Positions 42,101 through 62,761 are shown, counted from the stretch's first letter. The stretch: 64,000 nucleotides of DNA from Ascaris suum (GCA_013433145.1 CM024180.1:5088001-5152000), one strand, 5' to 3'. The notes: generated by a model not told the origin, from the letters alone. Translations and numbers: made by a program.

Positions 42101-45100
42101 CACTGCTTCCATATGAAAAATTTAATCATCGACTCAATTATCGCTCAACATCGGCGATTATCTAATGTTTCAAGATCGCGTATAACCTTCATTTATTCTG
42201 TCTTCTTTATCGTCGACTAATTTTCTTTACTTCGCAGTAAGTTTTTCGATTTTGAGTGCTTACAATCAGTTCCACTTGGCCTATCCTATTTCCTGCTCAA
42301 ACAGGTTGTTCTATTTGAAGAAAATGCCTTCGTGACGAATATAGCGCCGAAAGGTGGTTCAATAACGAGCGCGATAGTACAACTTATCGAACATCTCAGA
42401 TGGAATTCGTTCTTGCTGATCTACAGCGAACGGAGAGGTTCGTCTGCTGAATTAAAATGCTTTTGCTCAACGTTTTAGAATAGTAATATGCCAGCTTTGA
42501 TATTTGCTTCCATTTCCAAATCAGCAGCAATTTATTTACGATGGTGTCGTTGACGAGGTTAATATAACCGTTCATTTCAGATTTACTAGAGCTCAATGAG
42601 CTTATAGCTGGTTGGTCATCTAACGCAAAGGTGCGGCCTATGGTCAAAGTACGTCAACTACCTCACAACACCGAAGACTTCCAACCATTCCTTAAATATA
42701 TACGTAAAATACGTGAAAATAATGTGGTGAGCTCTATTCATCTCTCGCTTGCATAATGCTTACCCAACCGCAACCTTTGGTTGACATCCTCTGCTCCAAG
42801 GAACATGTAACGTTAGCTGCAAACAGTACTCCGCGCGCGGAGGTAACGCTTAACAGTTGAGGTGCAATCAACACCTTAACCTATCATTATTTTTGCAATA
42901 CTACCTATTTTAACCTTTATTGCTTGCGTTTAATTTGAAATACGTGAAGCAATTCGATGAATATATTGTCAATAGCGCTGTAAATTTCGACAGCCTTTAA
43001 ATTGTTTCGTTCTATAATGCTGAATTATCCACTACTTATACATCTGCTTATCTGTCTTTATTAGTTGGCAAGTTAGCAGCCGTAATTAAATTTGCATATC
43101 TATTTCCTTTAAATTCTCTTGGAAGCTGATTTTGCGTGAGCATGCATAATTTCACATATTTGCATATTCCTGAAAATGGCATCAAAAAATTCGTCTTTAG
43201 ATAGTGCAGTCGAAAAATATCAGCACAATATTCACATTTTTACAACAAGCGAGTTTGTTGAATATGACCGAATCACGCTATTCATACATTTTCACTAATC
43301 CGGTAAGTAGCACTGTTTTTACTATTTTTCTTTATTTCGAAAATCAAAGTATGTCAGAAAAAGGCTCTCAAAAAAATTCAAGAAGATTATCGATAATCAC
43401 CGAATTCCAGTATATTTTATCAATTTTTTCTCCCCCAACTTATTGAATCATATCACAAATTTCCATTTACGACATTACATTTCTTTTAAACTACTATTAC
43501 GAGCTATTGGCGGTGATCGTTTGCGTAATAGTTTCGAATACGATTTTCATTCTACTTTCTTATTCATGAGCTCATTCTCTTTCGCAGTGAATAAAATAGA
43601 GCAAAATTAACAATAATATAGAAAATTAATATAATTGAAAATCATTTCAATTAAAATGAAATATTTCAAAAATTATAATAGAGCGTAAAATGTTTTTAGG
43701 ATGTTGCATTGCTAGGTGATTTTTTCAATGATGCAAATGGAGTATTTCAATGCAATATTACGGGCGTTCAACTCGTTAAAACCGATCCATCAATGAAGGT
43801 ATTAATAATTGTTTTTTTGATTATTATTTCATTTTGTTTTCTCATTCTTTGTTTAATTTTTTCACTGAATGAAAATTCATTTAATTTTGCAGATATTATG
43901 TGCGCATTAAATGAATCGATGCAGTTATTTGTATTTCAAAGTGAATTTAGTTCTTCAAAACCTTCATGCATTTCAAATACCATAGACTTCTAAAATTACT
44001 CAATGACTGCTCTATTTTTCAATAAATATTTCCATATTTGCATATATTTGCATATATTGTTGTTATATGTCATCATAGGGGTAGCTAATTGTTAATTGCA
44101 GATTTAAAAGAATCTGGTGAGATTAAACGAGTTCAAATTCGAATTTAATTTCGACTAAAACAAACAGTATAAAAGACTTTTCATATTGGGATATATAATA
44201 GCAATTAAACATAAAAAACAAAGCATAACATTGAAAAATTATTGCTATTATCAAGAAAATAAGGAAGAATTAAATACTGTTTATAGCAAAGCGACTAATG
44301 CCGTAAAATATTCTTATGGAACAACATAAACAAAATTTTCCAATATTTACTGATAAGATACATAAGGTGTCTGTCATTTTTGCAAGCGTTATTTGGGCGT
44401 CAAGGTACTTATCGGCTTGACTGATCAAATCTTTCAAAGATTCATTCAGTTTCTTGAGCACATAATTCTCAATTCAACCAAAGCTGATCCTTCTGAATAA
44501 ATCGTATACTTTGCTGACAGCCTCTTCACTCTTAATGCTAAGGAAAAAAAAACTGTGTTAAAATAACAATTTCCCATCTTTAGACCGAGCTGGCACTTAC
44601 AATGGACGCAGTTGATGCTATTGGAGCTGCACTAATCAAGCTAAGGCTACTCGATCAAAATCCAGTTCCATCTCCTCTGTTGTGTGATGCAAACGATATA
44701 TGGATTCATGGTGAAGCTATGAATCGAGCCATCCGAGATGTCAGTTTATTCTGTTGGCCTATAAAGGATTTTATTTTACTTTGGAATAAAACGAACAATT
44801 TGAAAAAGTTGAAAATTAAGTTATCAGATTCGAAATTGACATTTCAACGCTGATTCCAGTGACAATGACTTGAGTTCAGATCCAATTTTCGACTAGGTGT
44901 GGTGGCCGCACAGAAGTCACATGCGAATTGAAATTCGCTTCTAAGAAGCATTTTAAAACCGTTGTTCATACTGGTTCTTCCATGTGATGCATCGCTGCCT
45001 AATACAATTGAATAGCTCACTTTTATGCATCCACTGCTTAAAGCTTTGCTAAGTTGTACGTTTAAAGAGCAACCTAACCTTTCGCATATAACTTTGACTT

Positions 45101-46491
45101 TCTCTCTTCTTGACCTATCTTCCTACTCTCTTTAGCGGGGTTTTTTTTAAAAATGTGAATGCTGGTGTGCTTTTACATATTGTCTACAAATAAGTTTGCG
45201 CTAGAATCTTGTATACTTTAGAATTCGCAGTTGCGAGCTTTATAATTTCCCACTAAAAATTTGTATATGCGGATGATCGTCAATAAAGCCGGCTGCTCAA
45301 TCCTGCGAGTGCAAAAATTTTCCCACTGAACTTTACGATGAGCAAATCTGTTTCGCAAACGATTCGGCTTCTACAAATGCCGTTTAATTATCAAATCGGA
45401 ATTCTGATCTGTGTTAGAATCGAATACTTTATGTTCCACATGCCATAAAAGTTGAGGTACCAAAAAACGTTGTCCATGTCCACTTTTTCTTCAGTGGTCA
45501 ATTGTTGAGCAATTCTATGTTCTCATAAGAGCCGTTTTAAAATTGCGTAAATGAAATAGGTCTGTTGACCGTTTCAGTGCGTATATGGAACTTTCATTAG
45601 TAATATTTTACTCACCACTATATAAAATTACTTCCGCATTTTACCGTAGCGGAGAATTGCCATCGTATTTATGCATTCATCTGGTAGAGATATAAACTTT
45701 TGCTTAGCTTGGAAAAGTGGTCTTCATATTGTGGTGGTGGAAGAGGATTTTTTGATTTTGGAATCCTATTATTGCATCTTTTAAAGGAACGAGATGAGTT
45801 GACACTCCAAAAGCATAGTGTGTTGTGTTTCTTTTGAATCAATAGAAAGGTTCGGTCGATTGGCCATCAATGTTGTGCCTGTGGCGTTTCTTTTGAATCG
45901 CCTAAGGATACAACAGCACCATAAAATATCATGGCACATCTGACAATCAAAAGAATGATTTCTGCAATGAAACATCTTTTCAAACAATGAACTGAGGAGG
46001 AGTCTTTAACATTTTTCGCATAACGATGACTTGGCCATTTTGAATTTTTCTGCTCTCTGCATTTCTTGGTGGAATACATTTCCACTTTTATTTCCTCTTG
46101 AAGTCAATGAATATTTGGTGGGTCGCGTTGATCAGTTTTTCGACATTCCAATAGGGATATTTAGGTTTATGAATGCGGTTATACAGTATTATTGCAGCGC
46201 CTCAATCGTTAACATTTTCATGTTATTACATCCCTTACTTCAAAGATATCTTATGTTCATTAAAGTTTATATAATTACTATTATTCGTCCAAAAACTACA
46301 ACACGCTTAACGAGTTTTCTTTTATTTTGGTTATAGATTCATTCATTATCGTATGCTTATGATATTCTTATCAGTTTAGGTATCGTTGGATTCTGCATCT
46401 ACCGGAAAGCTGATGTTCACCACAAATGGACAACGTTCCGAATTTCTCATTGATGGCATGGGACGAATTAATGGGGAAATCGTTAAGGTTG
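39134..46491 (+). CDS. ionotropic glutamate receptor (kainate/AMPA type), amino-terminal domain exons, partial
   Basis: Eight exons joined by phase: about 39134-39332, 39879-40016, 42321-42437, 42581-42726, 43201-43302, 43700-43798, 44584-44739, 46380-46487 (or 46491). They give about 355 residues in one frame, the size of an LIVBP-like amino-terminal domain of an extracellular ligand-gated cation channel. Matches to the family, in order: LRYAVDSWN; CDILQ then AQSMCLHFRMPCL; FVTNIAPKGG with LRWNSFLLIYSERRD; IVQSKNISTIFTFLQQA; SRYSYIFTNPD; NITGVQLVKTD; MDAVDAIGAAL; LLCDANDIW; STGKLMFTTNGQRSEFLI. The Cys in CDIL and the Cys in LLCDAN match the disulfide pair conserved in kainate receptors. The usual Gly-Pro after the first conserved strand is replaced (VIVST). 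The first-exon start is uncertain and no clear signal peptide is visible. The acceptor at 42320 was chosen on phase; TCAAACAG at 42304 is stronger but out of phase. Ligand-binding and membrane exons were not found. Confidence 0.85.
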
Positions 46492-47429
46492 GTTAATTTT
46501 CACCTTGTTTTGATATGCTGATTTTCATGGCATAAATTCTCTATAGATTTCTCTCATTTTTATGTCCATAAATATGAAATAATCGAATGTTTCCCATAAA
46601 ATGAACATCTTACATAAAATCCGTTACTGAATGAGTGTTGAGTTTGCGAAATGAACGAATTATCATATTCATACATCTGTTTATTTTTTTACTTACCTAT
46701 GAGACGATTGTTTATAATGTTTGCATTTATTTTATTTATATTTCAACGATCACTGAGGGTACCGTCCTGGCGATCGCTGATAATACAGGTTTCTGCTTAG
46801 CATGTATGTTTCCCACATCAATACCATTTGGTAAGATCTGAATTTCACTCGTTAAATATTCTCCAACTGTTGTGAACTATTTGTCAGTTACTTTACTTTC
46901 TATTATTCCATTAAGAACCAGCGGTAATATTCCAATTTTTCATACCTCTTTTTATGAATATGCAAAATATGCATACTGATATCGATATCAACGACTTCGT
47001 TATCGCCAAGATATGTGGCAAACATTTTCTTTGTACCTTCTTCATCAAGTTTTTCTTTATTTTTAAAAGCGATCAATCGTGATGATTAGATGGAAGGTTG
47101 ACGAAAATTTCACCGGGTTCCTGACATTTCTTTGCTCAATATGATCGCTTTTTTTTTCTAACCTCCTTGCCAATTCCTTATCGCAGGTTTGCGTAATGCT
47201 CATTTAACACCTCAATTATTTTATACATAAATGACGTTGCAATCCACAAACCGTCGAAGGCAAATTACAGGCAAGTCATTCACCTGTAATTTGAACAGAG
47301 GATGTAAAATGCAGTATCAGTGAGCGCGTTACAAACTATTGTTGGAGTGTTTTGTCCGCGAAATGATCCGTTTCATTTTTCACTGCAATACTCAATATTG
47401 TTGACATAAACATACCGCGGCGAAAATGT

Positions 47430-47660
47430 CCGGGTCAATACTTTCTGCCTTTCGCGTTCTCCATGTTCCATTGTCCCGATGTTCCCAATCTATCGTCGTT
47501 GCATGTTCCCTACCTCCAATTAGGCTGCCTCATGTTGCAATCTCCACACCGCCAATGCCTTGTGGCGCACTTTGCACTTTGCACACGCTTCTTCAAGCAA
47601 CCTTAGAAACAACCTGCCTAAATATCGCACACCAGTAAATGTCTGCGTGATCGCAGTCTT
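47430..47660. other. GC-richer stretch of unknown nature inside the receptor region
   Basis: Open in several frames on both strands (for example RLFLRLLEEACAKCKVRHKA on the minus strand) with no start, splice or family support. It may be a repeat fragment. Confidence 0.2.
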
Positions 47661-47669
47661 CTCTTGCAG

Positions 47670-47757
47670 TTGGAATAAGTGCTTAAATCTTCCTCCAAAT
47701 TTAATAGCCTCTATGAAACTTAATAACATTAATTTAGAAGACGAAAACGCAGCACAT
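47670..47757 (+). CDS. possible further exon of the glutamate receptor gene
   Basis: Begins after a very strong acceptor, TCTTCTCTTGCAG, and reads WNKCLNLPPNLIASMKLNNI and onward to a GTTATT donor. A Trp followed by a Leu-containing linker is expected just after the KIG/KVG that ends the last secure exon, as in kainate receptors. The exon needs two bases carried from before, whereas the 46380 exon can leave only zero or one, so a small exon would be missing or the call is wrong. Confidence 0.3.
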
Positions 47758-47780
47758 GTTATTTACTCTTGATGATAGCC

Positions 47781-47782
<2 letters not shown>

Positions 47783-47865
<83 letters not shown>
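47783..47865. repeat. (TA)n dinucleotide array, about 83 bp
   Basis: Pure alternating TA, the shortest array in the window. Confidence 0.98.
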
Positions 47866-47867
<2 letters not shown>

Positions 47868-48197
47868 CTTCTAGAGAAAACGAGTTGTTCTCATCATTAA
47901 AGATCATAGCAACATGAACTCACCTGTTGTCGAACGTAATTCTCTGAAAAAAATTAATGAATTCTTTGTTTTTTCAACGCACAAAAGTCATGAAGCAGTC
48001 AGCAAGCAACGCAGCCATTAAGCGTCGTGCACTCATCTGTGTGTTCTATTAGTTGAAGCGCCAAGGCCAAGCACTGAGAATTCACGCGAATACATCAATG
48101 ACCGCAGCCTAACGAACTGCTTCTTGCGCTTAGTGATACATACCTCACACCATCTCCAAACAAAGGTTTGTTCAAGAAACAAATGTGCATAATGTGC

Positions 48198-48320
<123 letters not shown>

Positions 48321-48550
48321 GAATTTTAGAGAAAACGAGGTATTTTTACCTGAAGAATATTTTGCACATTTTATCCGTGAAAACTGCAAATTGAGCAGAA
48401 AACTCTGCCAAGACTTCAGGTATCTCTCTCCCACATCCTTTGTGGTTCCGATCCGTTCTCCTCTAATATTTTGGTTAGCTCTGATGATCATAAAAACAAC
48501 TTTCGAAAAAATAATTCAGCAATTTTGACAATAACTTATTATAATTTTAG

Positions 48551-48641
48551 CAGAGTCCAGTCTCTACCAATTTATCCTAGTCAAATAGATTCAGTAAGTT
48601 CACCGCCGCACACTTACAGTTATCTTGCGCACGTCGTAATG
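48551..48641 (+). CDS. possible exon downstream of the glutamate receptor amino-terminal domain
   Basis: Follows AATTTTAG and stays open (including SLPIYPSQIDSVSSPPHTY and LAHVVM) up to a GTATGT donor; a second donor, GTAAGT, occurs earlier at 48594. It could be the linker into the ligand-binding domain, but no ligand-binding motif is visible and the phase to the previous candidate exon is ambiguous. Confidence 0.22.
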
Positions 48642-48863
48642 GTATGTGAATGATGCATTAAGTATACAGGGTAACTAAAGCCTCCGGGCTTTCAACGTTC
48701 AGGTAGGGAGCAAGAACTTCAGCTAGCTGAAGTTCACAAAATGCTTGACATGAGTTGCATATCGATGGCAAAAGGAATCACAGCGAAAGCGGAAGATTAG
48801 AAAACATCCTCAATTTTTATGTCTTTAATTGTGAATATGCCTACTTTCATTTGTGCTACTTAC

Positions 48864-49046
48864 AGGGACAGGTATAGGTGTAGGTGCAACTAGCGAAATC
48901 TTTCTATGTATTGCTTCTGTTGTTCCGTAGAAGTTGCCAGTGCAATTCGCTTGCAAAATAAACGAAATATTATCAGTAGTTCTCAGCAAGGGCAAAAATC
49001 GTAGAATGACAGTCAATGAGACGACGGATGAACCGGTTCCATACAA
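48864..49046 (-). pseudogene. possible minus-strand Ig-like exon or exon remnant
   Basis: Open frame ending exactly at a consensus GTAAGT donor (minus strand, 48863 downward). It contains TTDNISFILQANCTGNFYGT, then a basic-hydrophobic strand and a Pro-rich end, reminiscent of the F-G strands of an Ig domain. A stop codon sits directly upstream with no intervening AG, so only a shorter exon beginning after CTTGCTGAG would be usable. No partner exon matches in phase. It could be a decayed exon or chance. Confidence 0.2.
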
Positions 49047-50210
49047 TTAATGTCTATTAGTTGATTTCTTTCATCATTTCGCGTTCCACTTTGGATGATG
49101 TTTGTGAAAAAAAAAAAGCGATGCTTACCATAACCGGTTACTATTTCTTGGAAACACAATCCGATTATTTCGGATTTTTATACGATTCTTTTATTGGTGT
49201 CCAAATTTGCAGAAACCAGAAGAAATATATCGAATTTTCAGAACAGAGTATCTTTAATGCAATTTGAAATTATTATCAACTAGCCGAATAATCACCTGAA
49301 TCGACAAAAGTAAAAATTAATTTCTGGTTAATTCCATGCATTTACGCAGAGAGATAGAGATAAGATTCATTACGAGTGAATATTTGTTGAATTGCATTTT
49401 ATCGTTGTTAGTGGGAAGGAGTGGATAAAATTTTCTTTCGTAAGCTAACGGCTTAAGTCAATTACGTCCTCTAGTTCTTAAAGCCAATAAGCAAATGTGT
49501 TGAATTGCTCTGAGTGAATTTGAAATATGCGGTGCAGATAGGTTTTCAAGTGATACCTTGATGCCGTATGCTGTATTTATCGATGTGATAGACGTTGCAT
49601 TTCGGCTTTCGAAATTTTTATTGCGTATTCTTGGTAGATGAGTCTCATTTTCACTGATTAGGAAGCTTAATGAACACGCAAATTTTTTTAAATGCATTCG
49701 AATCACGAATTAATAATGAGGAAAAAATGAAACAAACAAAATGGCGGCGCAGCAGAGCAAACAGAACGGTGTAGATGTTGCGATGAGGGCGGCAGCGGCA
49801 TTTGGTGAAAACGGAACGATGGTGTGCTGATGATGTTGTCTGATGTTGTTGTCTATAAGTGCATGTGTGTACGTGTGCATAAGTGGTAGGTGTATGCCAA
49901 TTGTGTGATGATTGAACAACAATGGCAAACATGAACAATAGAAGATGATGATGACAAAAAAAGAAGAGTAGAAACAAGAATATGACGCTAAAGGGTGGAA
50001 GACAACAACGTTCAACAGGTGATCTCAAAGAAAGACTCCTTGACGAGGAATAAATTACGAGCAAAAATGTGATTTTAATTTTTATACAATTGAAGAGACT
50101 TTCGTTGACGATGGTCTGACAACAAGTTGCACGTGATTGTCACCGTAAAGTAGAAGTGATGTTGGAACGAGTAAGCTGTTTCCGATAGCGCCATTTCATA
50201 TTTGCACTCC

Positions 50211-51795
50211 TTACTGGCTAGCTGATTTCAACTCATCTTGTACATTTTGTGGTAGAGCTGAAATTCGATATACTCAATTAAATAGCAGTTAAATTAGAGA
50301 ATATAGCAAATTTTGCAATCCTGAATGCTTCGAACTCCATTAGGTTTATGATACTCATTCCATAATTACGTAGATTTTTTTTTAGGTACTTAAGCAAAAT
50401 TCTCAACATGAAGTTGAAAATTTTGCAAGTCTCTTTTTGCAGTGAAACATAGGGCAATTATACCAAAATTTTGAAATTATTTCATCGATTTGATTCTATA
50501 CATCGTTTTCTTATCATATTCAATTGCCAAATTATCACTGATATTTTGATATAATTAAACAAATGATGCATAAAATAATTATTATGCTATGCATAATTCC
50601 TCCAAACAAATCTCATATTATTTCGACCTCCAATGACTGACAGTGTTTTCATCACATAGAAACATGGACTAATTCTTCAAATGTTCACGTCTTTCTGTAT
50701 TTCCTTTTCGGGCAGTTTTTACTTTTTTAAAAAATGCAAAGTTTATCGATAGAAGCGTTATGTTGATGAACTCGCTTTTTTATGTTCGGATCATTCCTAC
50801 AACTGACTGATATCTATATTTTCCTGCAATCAATTGCTTTAAATGGTCGAAAAAAATGTTCTATTATGTTAAAAAGGTGACATTACCTTGGAAGGCGGCG
50901 GCAATTTGTTGCTGCTTTTGGTCCTGTGTTAGCGCTGCATTATCAGCGATGGCTTCAAGTTGTGCGTCTGCGGCTTGGGCACCTGCGGACAGAGTTGCAA
51001 CTTTAGCCTTATGCGCTTGTTCGGCGGCCTTTTGATCAGCGAGCACCTGCGTCTTGAATGCTTCATATTTGTCCTGCAATGGCCAGTTTGATAAATGAGC
51101 TTTTAGGTTTCCAAACAGTTCTGCATTTTAATGCAAAAATCTATGTATCACTTATAGCAAAACAAATTCATCGCATTTACGCATGGTATATATGCATCAA
51201 CTTTATCAACCAGTCTCTTTCTTTATCACTTCTAATAGGCACTTACTTAGATGTTTTAGCTTCTTTCACTAGCAAATGGAAGGATCCTGTCTGTACAAGG
51301 TTATTGAGTCTTTTATATTCTCGAGTTCCTTGAAAGAGAGAAAACTGCAAACATGGTGGACTGCTTTCCAACGAAACTATGTTCATACTGGTAGTGTGGC
51401 TATGAGCCAAAACCGAACTGTGTGGTTCACATCAATGGCTGCTGCAAAAGGACAGGAGAGAAAATTGCAGAAAACAGCGACGACAATTTGAATTCCGGCA
51501 TTTGGCTATTTTTGAGGGAAGAAGGTGCATAGTGCGGACGAGGAAACAGTGGCGCATAGCTTCTGACAAATTCTTCAATCATAAAAAGGCGAACCTTAAT
51601 TTCGGGATGCTGTGCAATGAATCCATTGATAGCATCGTTGATTTGACCCTCGGTATCAGCGCCAAAGGTTTGCACCAGTGCATTCCATGCGTCAATTGTT
51701 GCCTTAGGTGCTCCTTCAAGGAACGGTGGTGGTCCCGGTGGTCCCTGGGCGAGTGCAACAGCGATAACAGCCGCAACTGCAATCAGAACCTTCAT
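50211..51795 (-). CDS. SXP/RAL-2 family (DUF148) secreted protein A, three exons
   Basis: A 144-residue secreted nematode protein. Exons on the minus strand are 51795-51595 (67 codons), 51073-50887 (187 nt) and 50257-50211 (ends TAA). The frame runs across both junctions; the second join makes an Ala codon. The signal peptide is MKVLIAVAAVIAVALAQ, with cleavage likely before GPPGPPPF. The family hallmark PPFLEGAP follows, then a helical region with HPEIK at the end of exon 1, a long Ala/Lys/Gln-rich amphipathic helix in exon 2 (residues about 68-129), and the conserved LPQNVQDEL close to the C-terminus. The family includes abundant larval and gland secretions and some allergens and diagnostic antigens; some members bind divalent cations. 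The biological role is not established. It has the same exon plan as the gene at 60.8-62.7 kb. I saw no AATAAA within about 150 nt of the stop. Confidence 0.94.
51074..51594 (-). other. first intron of SXP/RAL-2 gene A
   Basis: 521 bp with a GTTCGC donor and an ATTGCAG acceptor. The plus-strand frames across the gene and intron are antisense shadows. Confidence 0.85.
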
Positions 51796-51829
51796 CTTGC
51801 GCCGACACCCAATCTGCTTTAAACGTGTA

Positions 51830-59910
<8,081 letters not shown>

Positions 59911-59913
59911 CGT

Positions 59914-59973
59914 CTGTAGTGGTCATTCTCCAGCACTGAGTATAGAATCAGCGCTTGAGAATGACCACTATAG
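59914..59973 (+). ncRNA. candidate pre-miRNA hairpin
   Basis: A 60-nt foldback. The outer stem is TAGTGGTCATTCTC (59917-59930) paired perfectly with GAGAATGACCACTA (59957-59970), extended outward by 2 pairs and one G-T wobble. The inner stem is CAGCACTGA (59931-59939) against TCAGCGCTT (59948-59956) with two mismatches. The loop is the 8-nt GTATAGAA. Stem length, spaced mismatches and loop size fit an animal pre-miRNA, and either arm could give a 22-nt product. I do not recognise either arm as a known miRNA. A short fold-back transposon remnant is the main alternative. The sequence does not settle the strand. Confidence 0.5.
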
Positions 59974-60705
59974 CGAATCTTCCTTCTTTCTTTCTGAGTT
60001 CTATGAATGCGTTTGATGATGCTTAAAATATGCTGTGAATTTCACGCTACTCTAAGGTTTTCATCTAAAATATTGGCAAAAAATTTGAGCAACCACAAAA
60101 TTTCATCGACATAAATGAAGCGATATTAGGCATTACGTCAAATTTTCGAGCAATTATGCAAATATTTGGTTTGATATATAGAATTGCACAAAAGCGCATA
60201 TCATATCAGCTTTTCTCTTACGCTTATTGTTCGTACGGGATTTACTTCTTTTATTTCGGAAACTATACGTGAATAGTAACCTCAGATTCCAGAATAGGTG
60301 TGCTCATGGAATATGATTCCATAGAACATCGACGATTTTGTTTTGTTGAAGGAGGCATACTGCTGATCACGATGCATTTAATTTCGTAATCTTCAATGGG
60401 CCCGGATTAAAATAGCGAAACGACATCAATTTTCTAGCAAAACCCTTTTTTGGCATCAACGAGAAGATGAAACACGCATAAAGACGGAGTAGATCCCTCT
60501 AAATTTAATAATACGTTAAATTGCCAGTTTTTTTCTTTCGGATTAATCGAGAGTTTATCATTTCTTAAATGAAAATTACCTAGCTCAAGAGTGATCTATA
60601 TAAATCTGCTGTATTTGTGTTTATCAAGTAAAAATTTGCAATGTTGCATCTCGAAAGCTTGCAGTTGAAATATTCATGAATAATAAAATAAACGAAGCAA
60701 ATAGC

Positions 60706-60711
60706 TTTATT
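60706..60711 (-). terminator. polyadenylation signal of SXP/RAL-2 gene B
   Basis: AATAAA on the minus strand, about 50 nt after the stop codon at 60760. Confidence 0.75.
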
Positions 60712-60759
60712 ACACGAAGTCAGCAATTAAGAGGTGTTCGTACGATAGGCGATATGAGC

Positions 60760-62658
60760 TTACGCACCGCCAGCGATTGCCTTTTCGAGTTCATCGCGGA
60801 CTTCTTTTGGTAGACCTAAATAAATTGCATTGAATGCAAAAATATGCCAACGGAGGCCAGCGATTTGAAAGACTACTAATATTTCATGCAATATAAACGA
60901 TATTGTATGGGCCAGAGTATATCTCAATTTTAATGAAAGCGAATTATTTCATGCATCGTTTGCAGAGGTAAAGCACGTCAACTATTGCAGATATATAACG
61001 TTCCTTCAGGATTCTGAGCTTAATCACGCTCCTTGCAGGATTTAAAGTTTTTATAAAATGCTATGCGATTTGGAAAAGGCTATTTGGTTTGAAACCTTAC
61101 AATATTATCGTTGGCTAGTTGTTGCAAAACTTTGAATCTAACAACTGTTCATGGGGAAATCACGAATTGTGTCGAATCGTCCAAGTCGAAGTATCGAATT
61201 GTCAAAATGTGCAAAAAGAAGTTTTGGAGAACCGTCAAATAGCGATCTTATTGGTTTTTTTTTTTGCTTTTGTTTAACGCTGATTGCAAACGCAATCTTC
61301 AGGTGGTGAACTCGTGATGAGACATTCGTCAACATAATTTCACTTCACAACCTCCATTACTTTTTTGTTCTTGAGTAATTTTTGAAAGAGAAGTCTACTT
61401 ATCGCTGTTCAGAATGTAACGTTACAGCATTTGAGAGATGTGCGTAGGAAAAACTCGAGAAGTGCAGTTTTGTAACGTCTACTTTATATGGTAGTTCTTC
61501 TGCTTTCTCTAACCATCCGCACTATCATCTCACTGCATACTGCCTTGAAATTTTTGAACAGGCGGACATTCTGCACCTAATCCATCTAATGTGCCCTCTT
61601 CGGAAATATCAGATAAGATGGATAGAGAGTGGATACTGAAGTAAGCATAATTAAGGAATTTAATTCGTAATAAAGGATTTCAAAAGCTGCAAGAAGTAAC
61701 TTTTGACTAACTTTCCATAGTTTCCTTGATTTTTTGTCGTTTTTGGATTCCGTTGAGTTTGGCGTCTTCAGCAATTGCTGTCAATTTAGCGTCTGCCTCT
61801 TTAGCTGCTGGTGAGAATTTCGCTATAGCTGCGGCATGTGCTTTCTCATATTCTGCTTCATGTGCTTTCAACTCTGCTTTGAACGCTTTGAATTTATTCT
61901 GCAATTAATTATGCAAATTTTCCTTGAAATATTTTTTCTATACTATTTAAATATATCAATTTCTAGTTGATGGATTATCTAGTAGGAAGCGACAACACAA
62001 CTAAAAGAGATCAAAATCGAAGTGTGCTATCCATAAAGAGATCGATTTGATTTTCGCAGTGTTTTTTTTTTGTTATTGTTTTCTACCATACCGGTTCATT
62101 TCACCGCACAAACTTATTTCGAAAGAAGCGCTCAAACTCATGATATTCAGTGCAAGATAGAAATAATCTCAACAATGCAGGTATGAAGCATCATCGTTCG
62201 CCGATTCACCGATCGACTCCGATTGATGGGATTGTTAGAGTTGATAGGCTTATTTAGATCAATTTTCCTAATATGGCTTAATATTCAAGAACAGCTAACT
62301 TCAGACTTATCGAATTTCCAGAGATTAATAGTAAATAATTGCTTTTCCACTTCTGTCTTATATTCCTCAATAAACTTGAATTAAAGATAACTTCGTTTTA
62401 GCTATCCATCAGAAAATGATAAATAAATAATAAAAGCTAAATGCTAACCGTGTAGTCAGCACCTAATTTAGCCACAAATGCGTCGATATCGGCTTCAATT
62501 TCAGGATCGGTCTTTTCTTCGTCCTTTTTAATCAGTTCAAAGAAGTCTTTGACAGCACTTTCGGGTGCACCAACCAAGAAGGGTGGTACGCGTGATGGTG
62601 TTTGTCCCTCAACAAGAGCTAGAACGAATAGGCAAGTAACTGTGATGAGATACTTCAT
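60760..62658 (-). CDS. SXP/RAL-2 family (DUF148) secreted protein B, three exons
   Basis: A 150-residue secreted protein. Exons on the minus strand are 62658-62449 (70 codons), 61898-61712 (187 nt) and 60815-60760 (ends TAA). The second join makes a Ser codon. The signal peptide is MKYLITVTCLFVLALVEG, followed by the hallmark PPFLVGAP, acidic helices (DEEKTDPEIEADIDAF), a Lys/Ala-rich long helix in exon 2, and LPKEVRDELEKAIAGGA at the C-terminus. The middle exon is exactly as long as in gene A (187 nt, same phases), and the encoded segments match at about 25 of 62 positions, so this is an old tandem duplicate. The start was chosen because the signal peptide begins there; the longer upstream frame is 5' UTR below a TATA box. 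Function is as for gene A: extracellular, possibly cation-binding, otherwise unknown. Confidence 0.94.
60816..61711 (-). other. second intron of SXP/RAL-2 gene B
   Basis: 896 bp between a GTTAGT donor and a TTATTTAG acceptor. No nested gene seen. Confidence 0.85.
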
Positions 62659-62761
62659 TTCGTTAGAGCGCTGCACAAACGAAGTTGAAGGCCGATCGAC
62701 TAGAACGAGAATAACACACGATGAGCGTTCACCTTGATTGATACACCACACGTCTGGGTTC

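Noticed and set aside
42396..42647. 83-codon minus-strand frame
   Set aside because: Antisense shadow of two receptor exons.
45815..45905. Repeated TTTCTTTTGAATC segments
   Set aside because: Only two short imperfect copies about 65 bp apart; not enough to call a repeat element.
49651..50064. Minus-strand frames rich in Phe, His, Ser and Leu
   Set aside because: Low-complexity composition from GATGATG and AAGAAG type sequence; no domain or splice support.
51427..51822. Plus-strand frames across SXP/RAL-2 gene A and a longer minus frame running past exon 1
   Set aside because: Antisense shadows or read-through into the intron; the spliced SXP/RAL-2 model explains the region.
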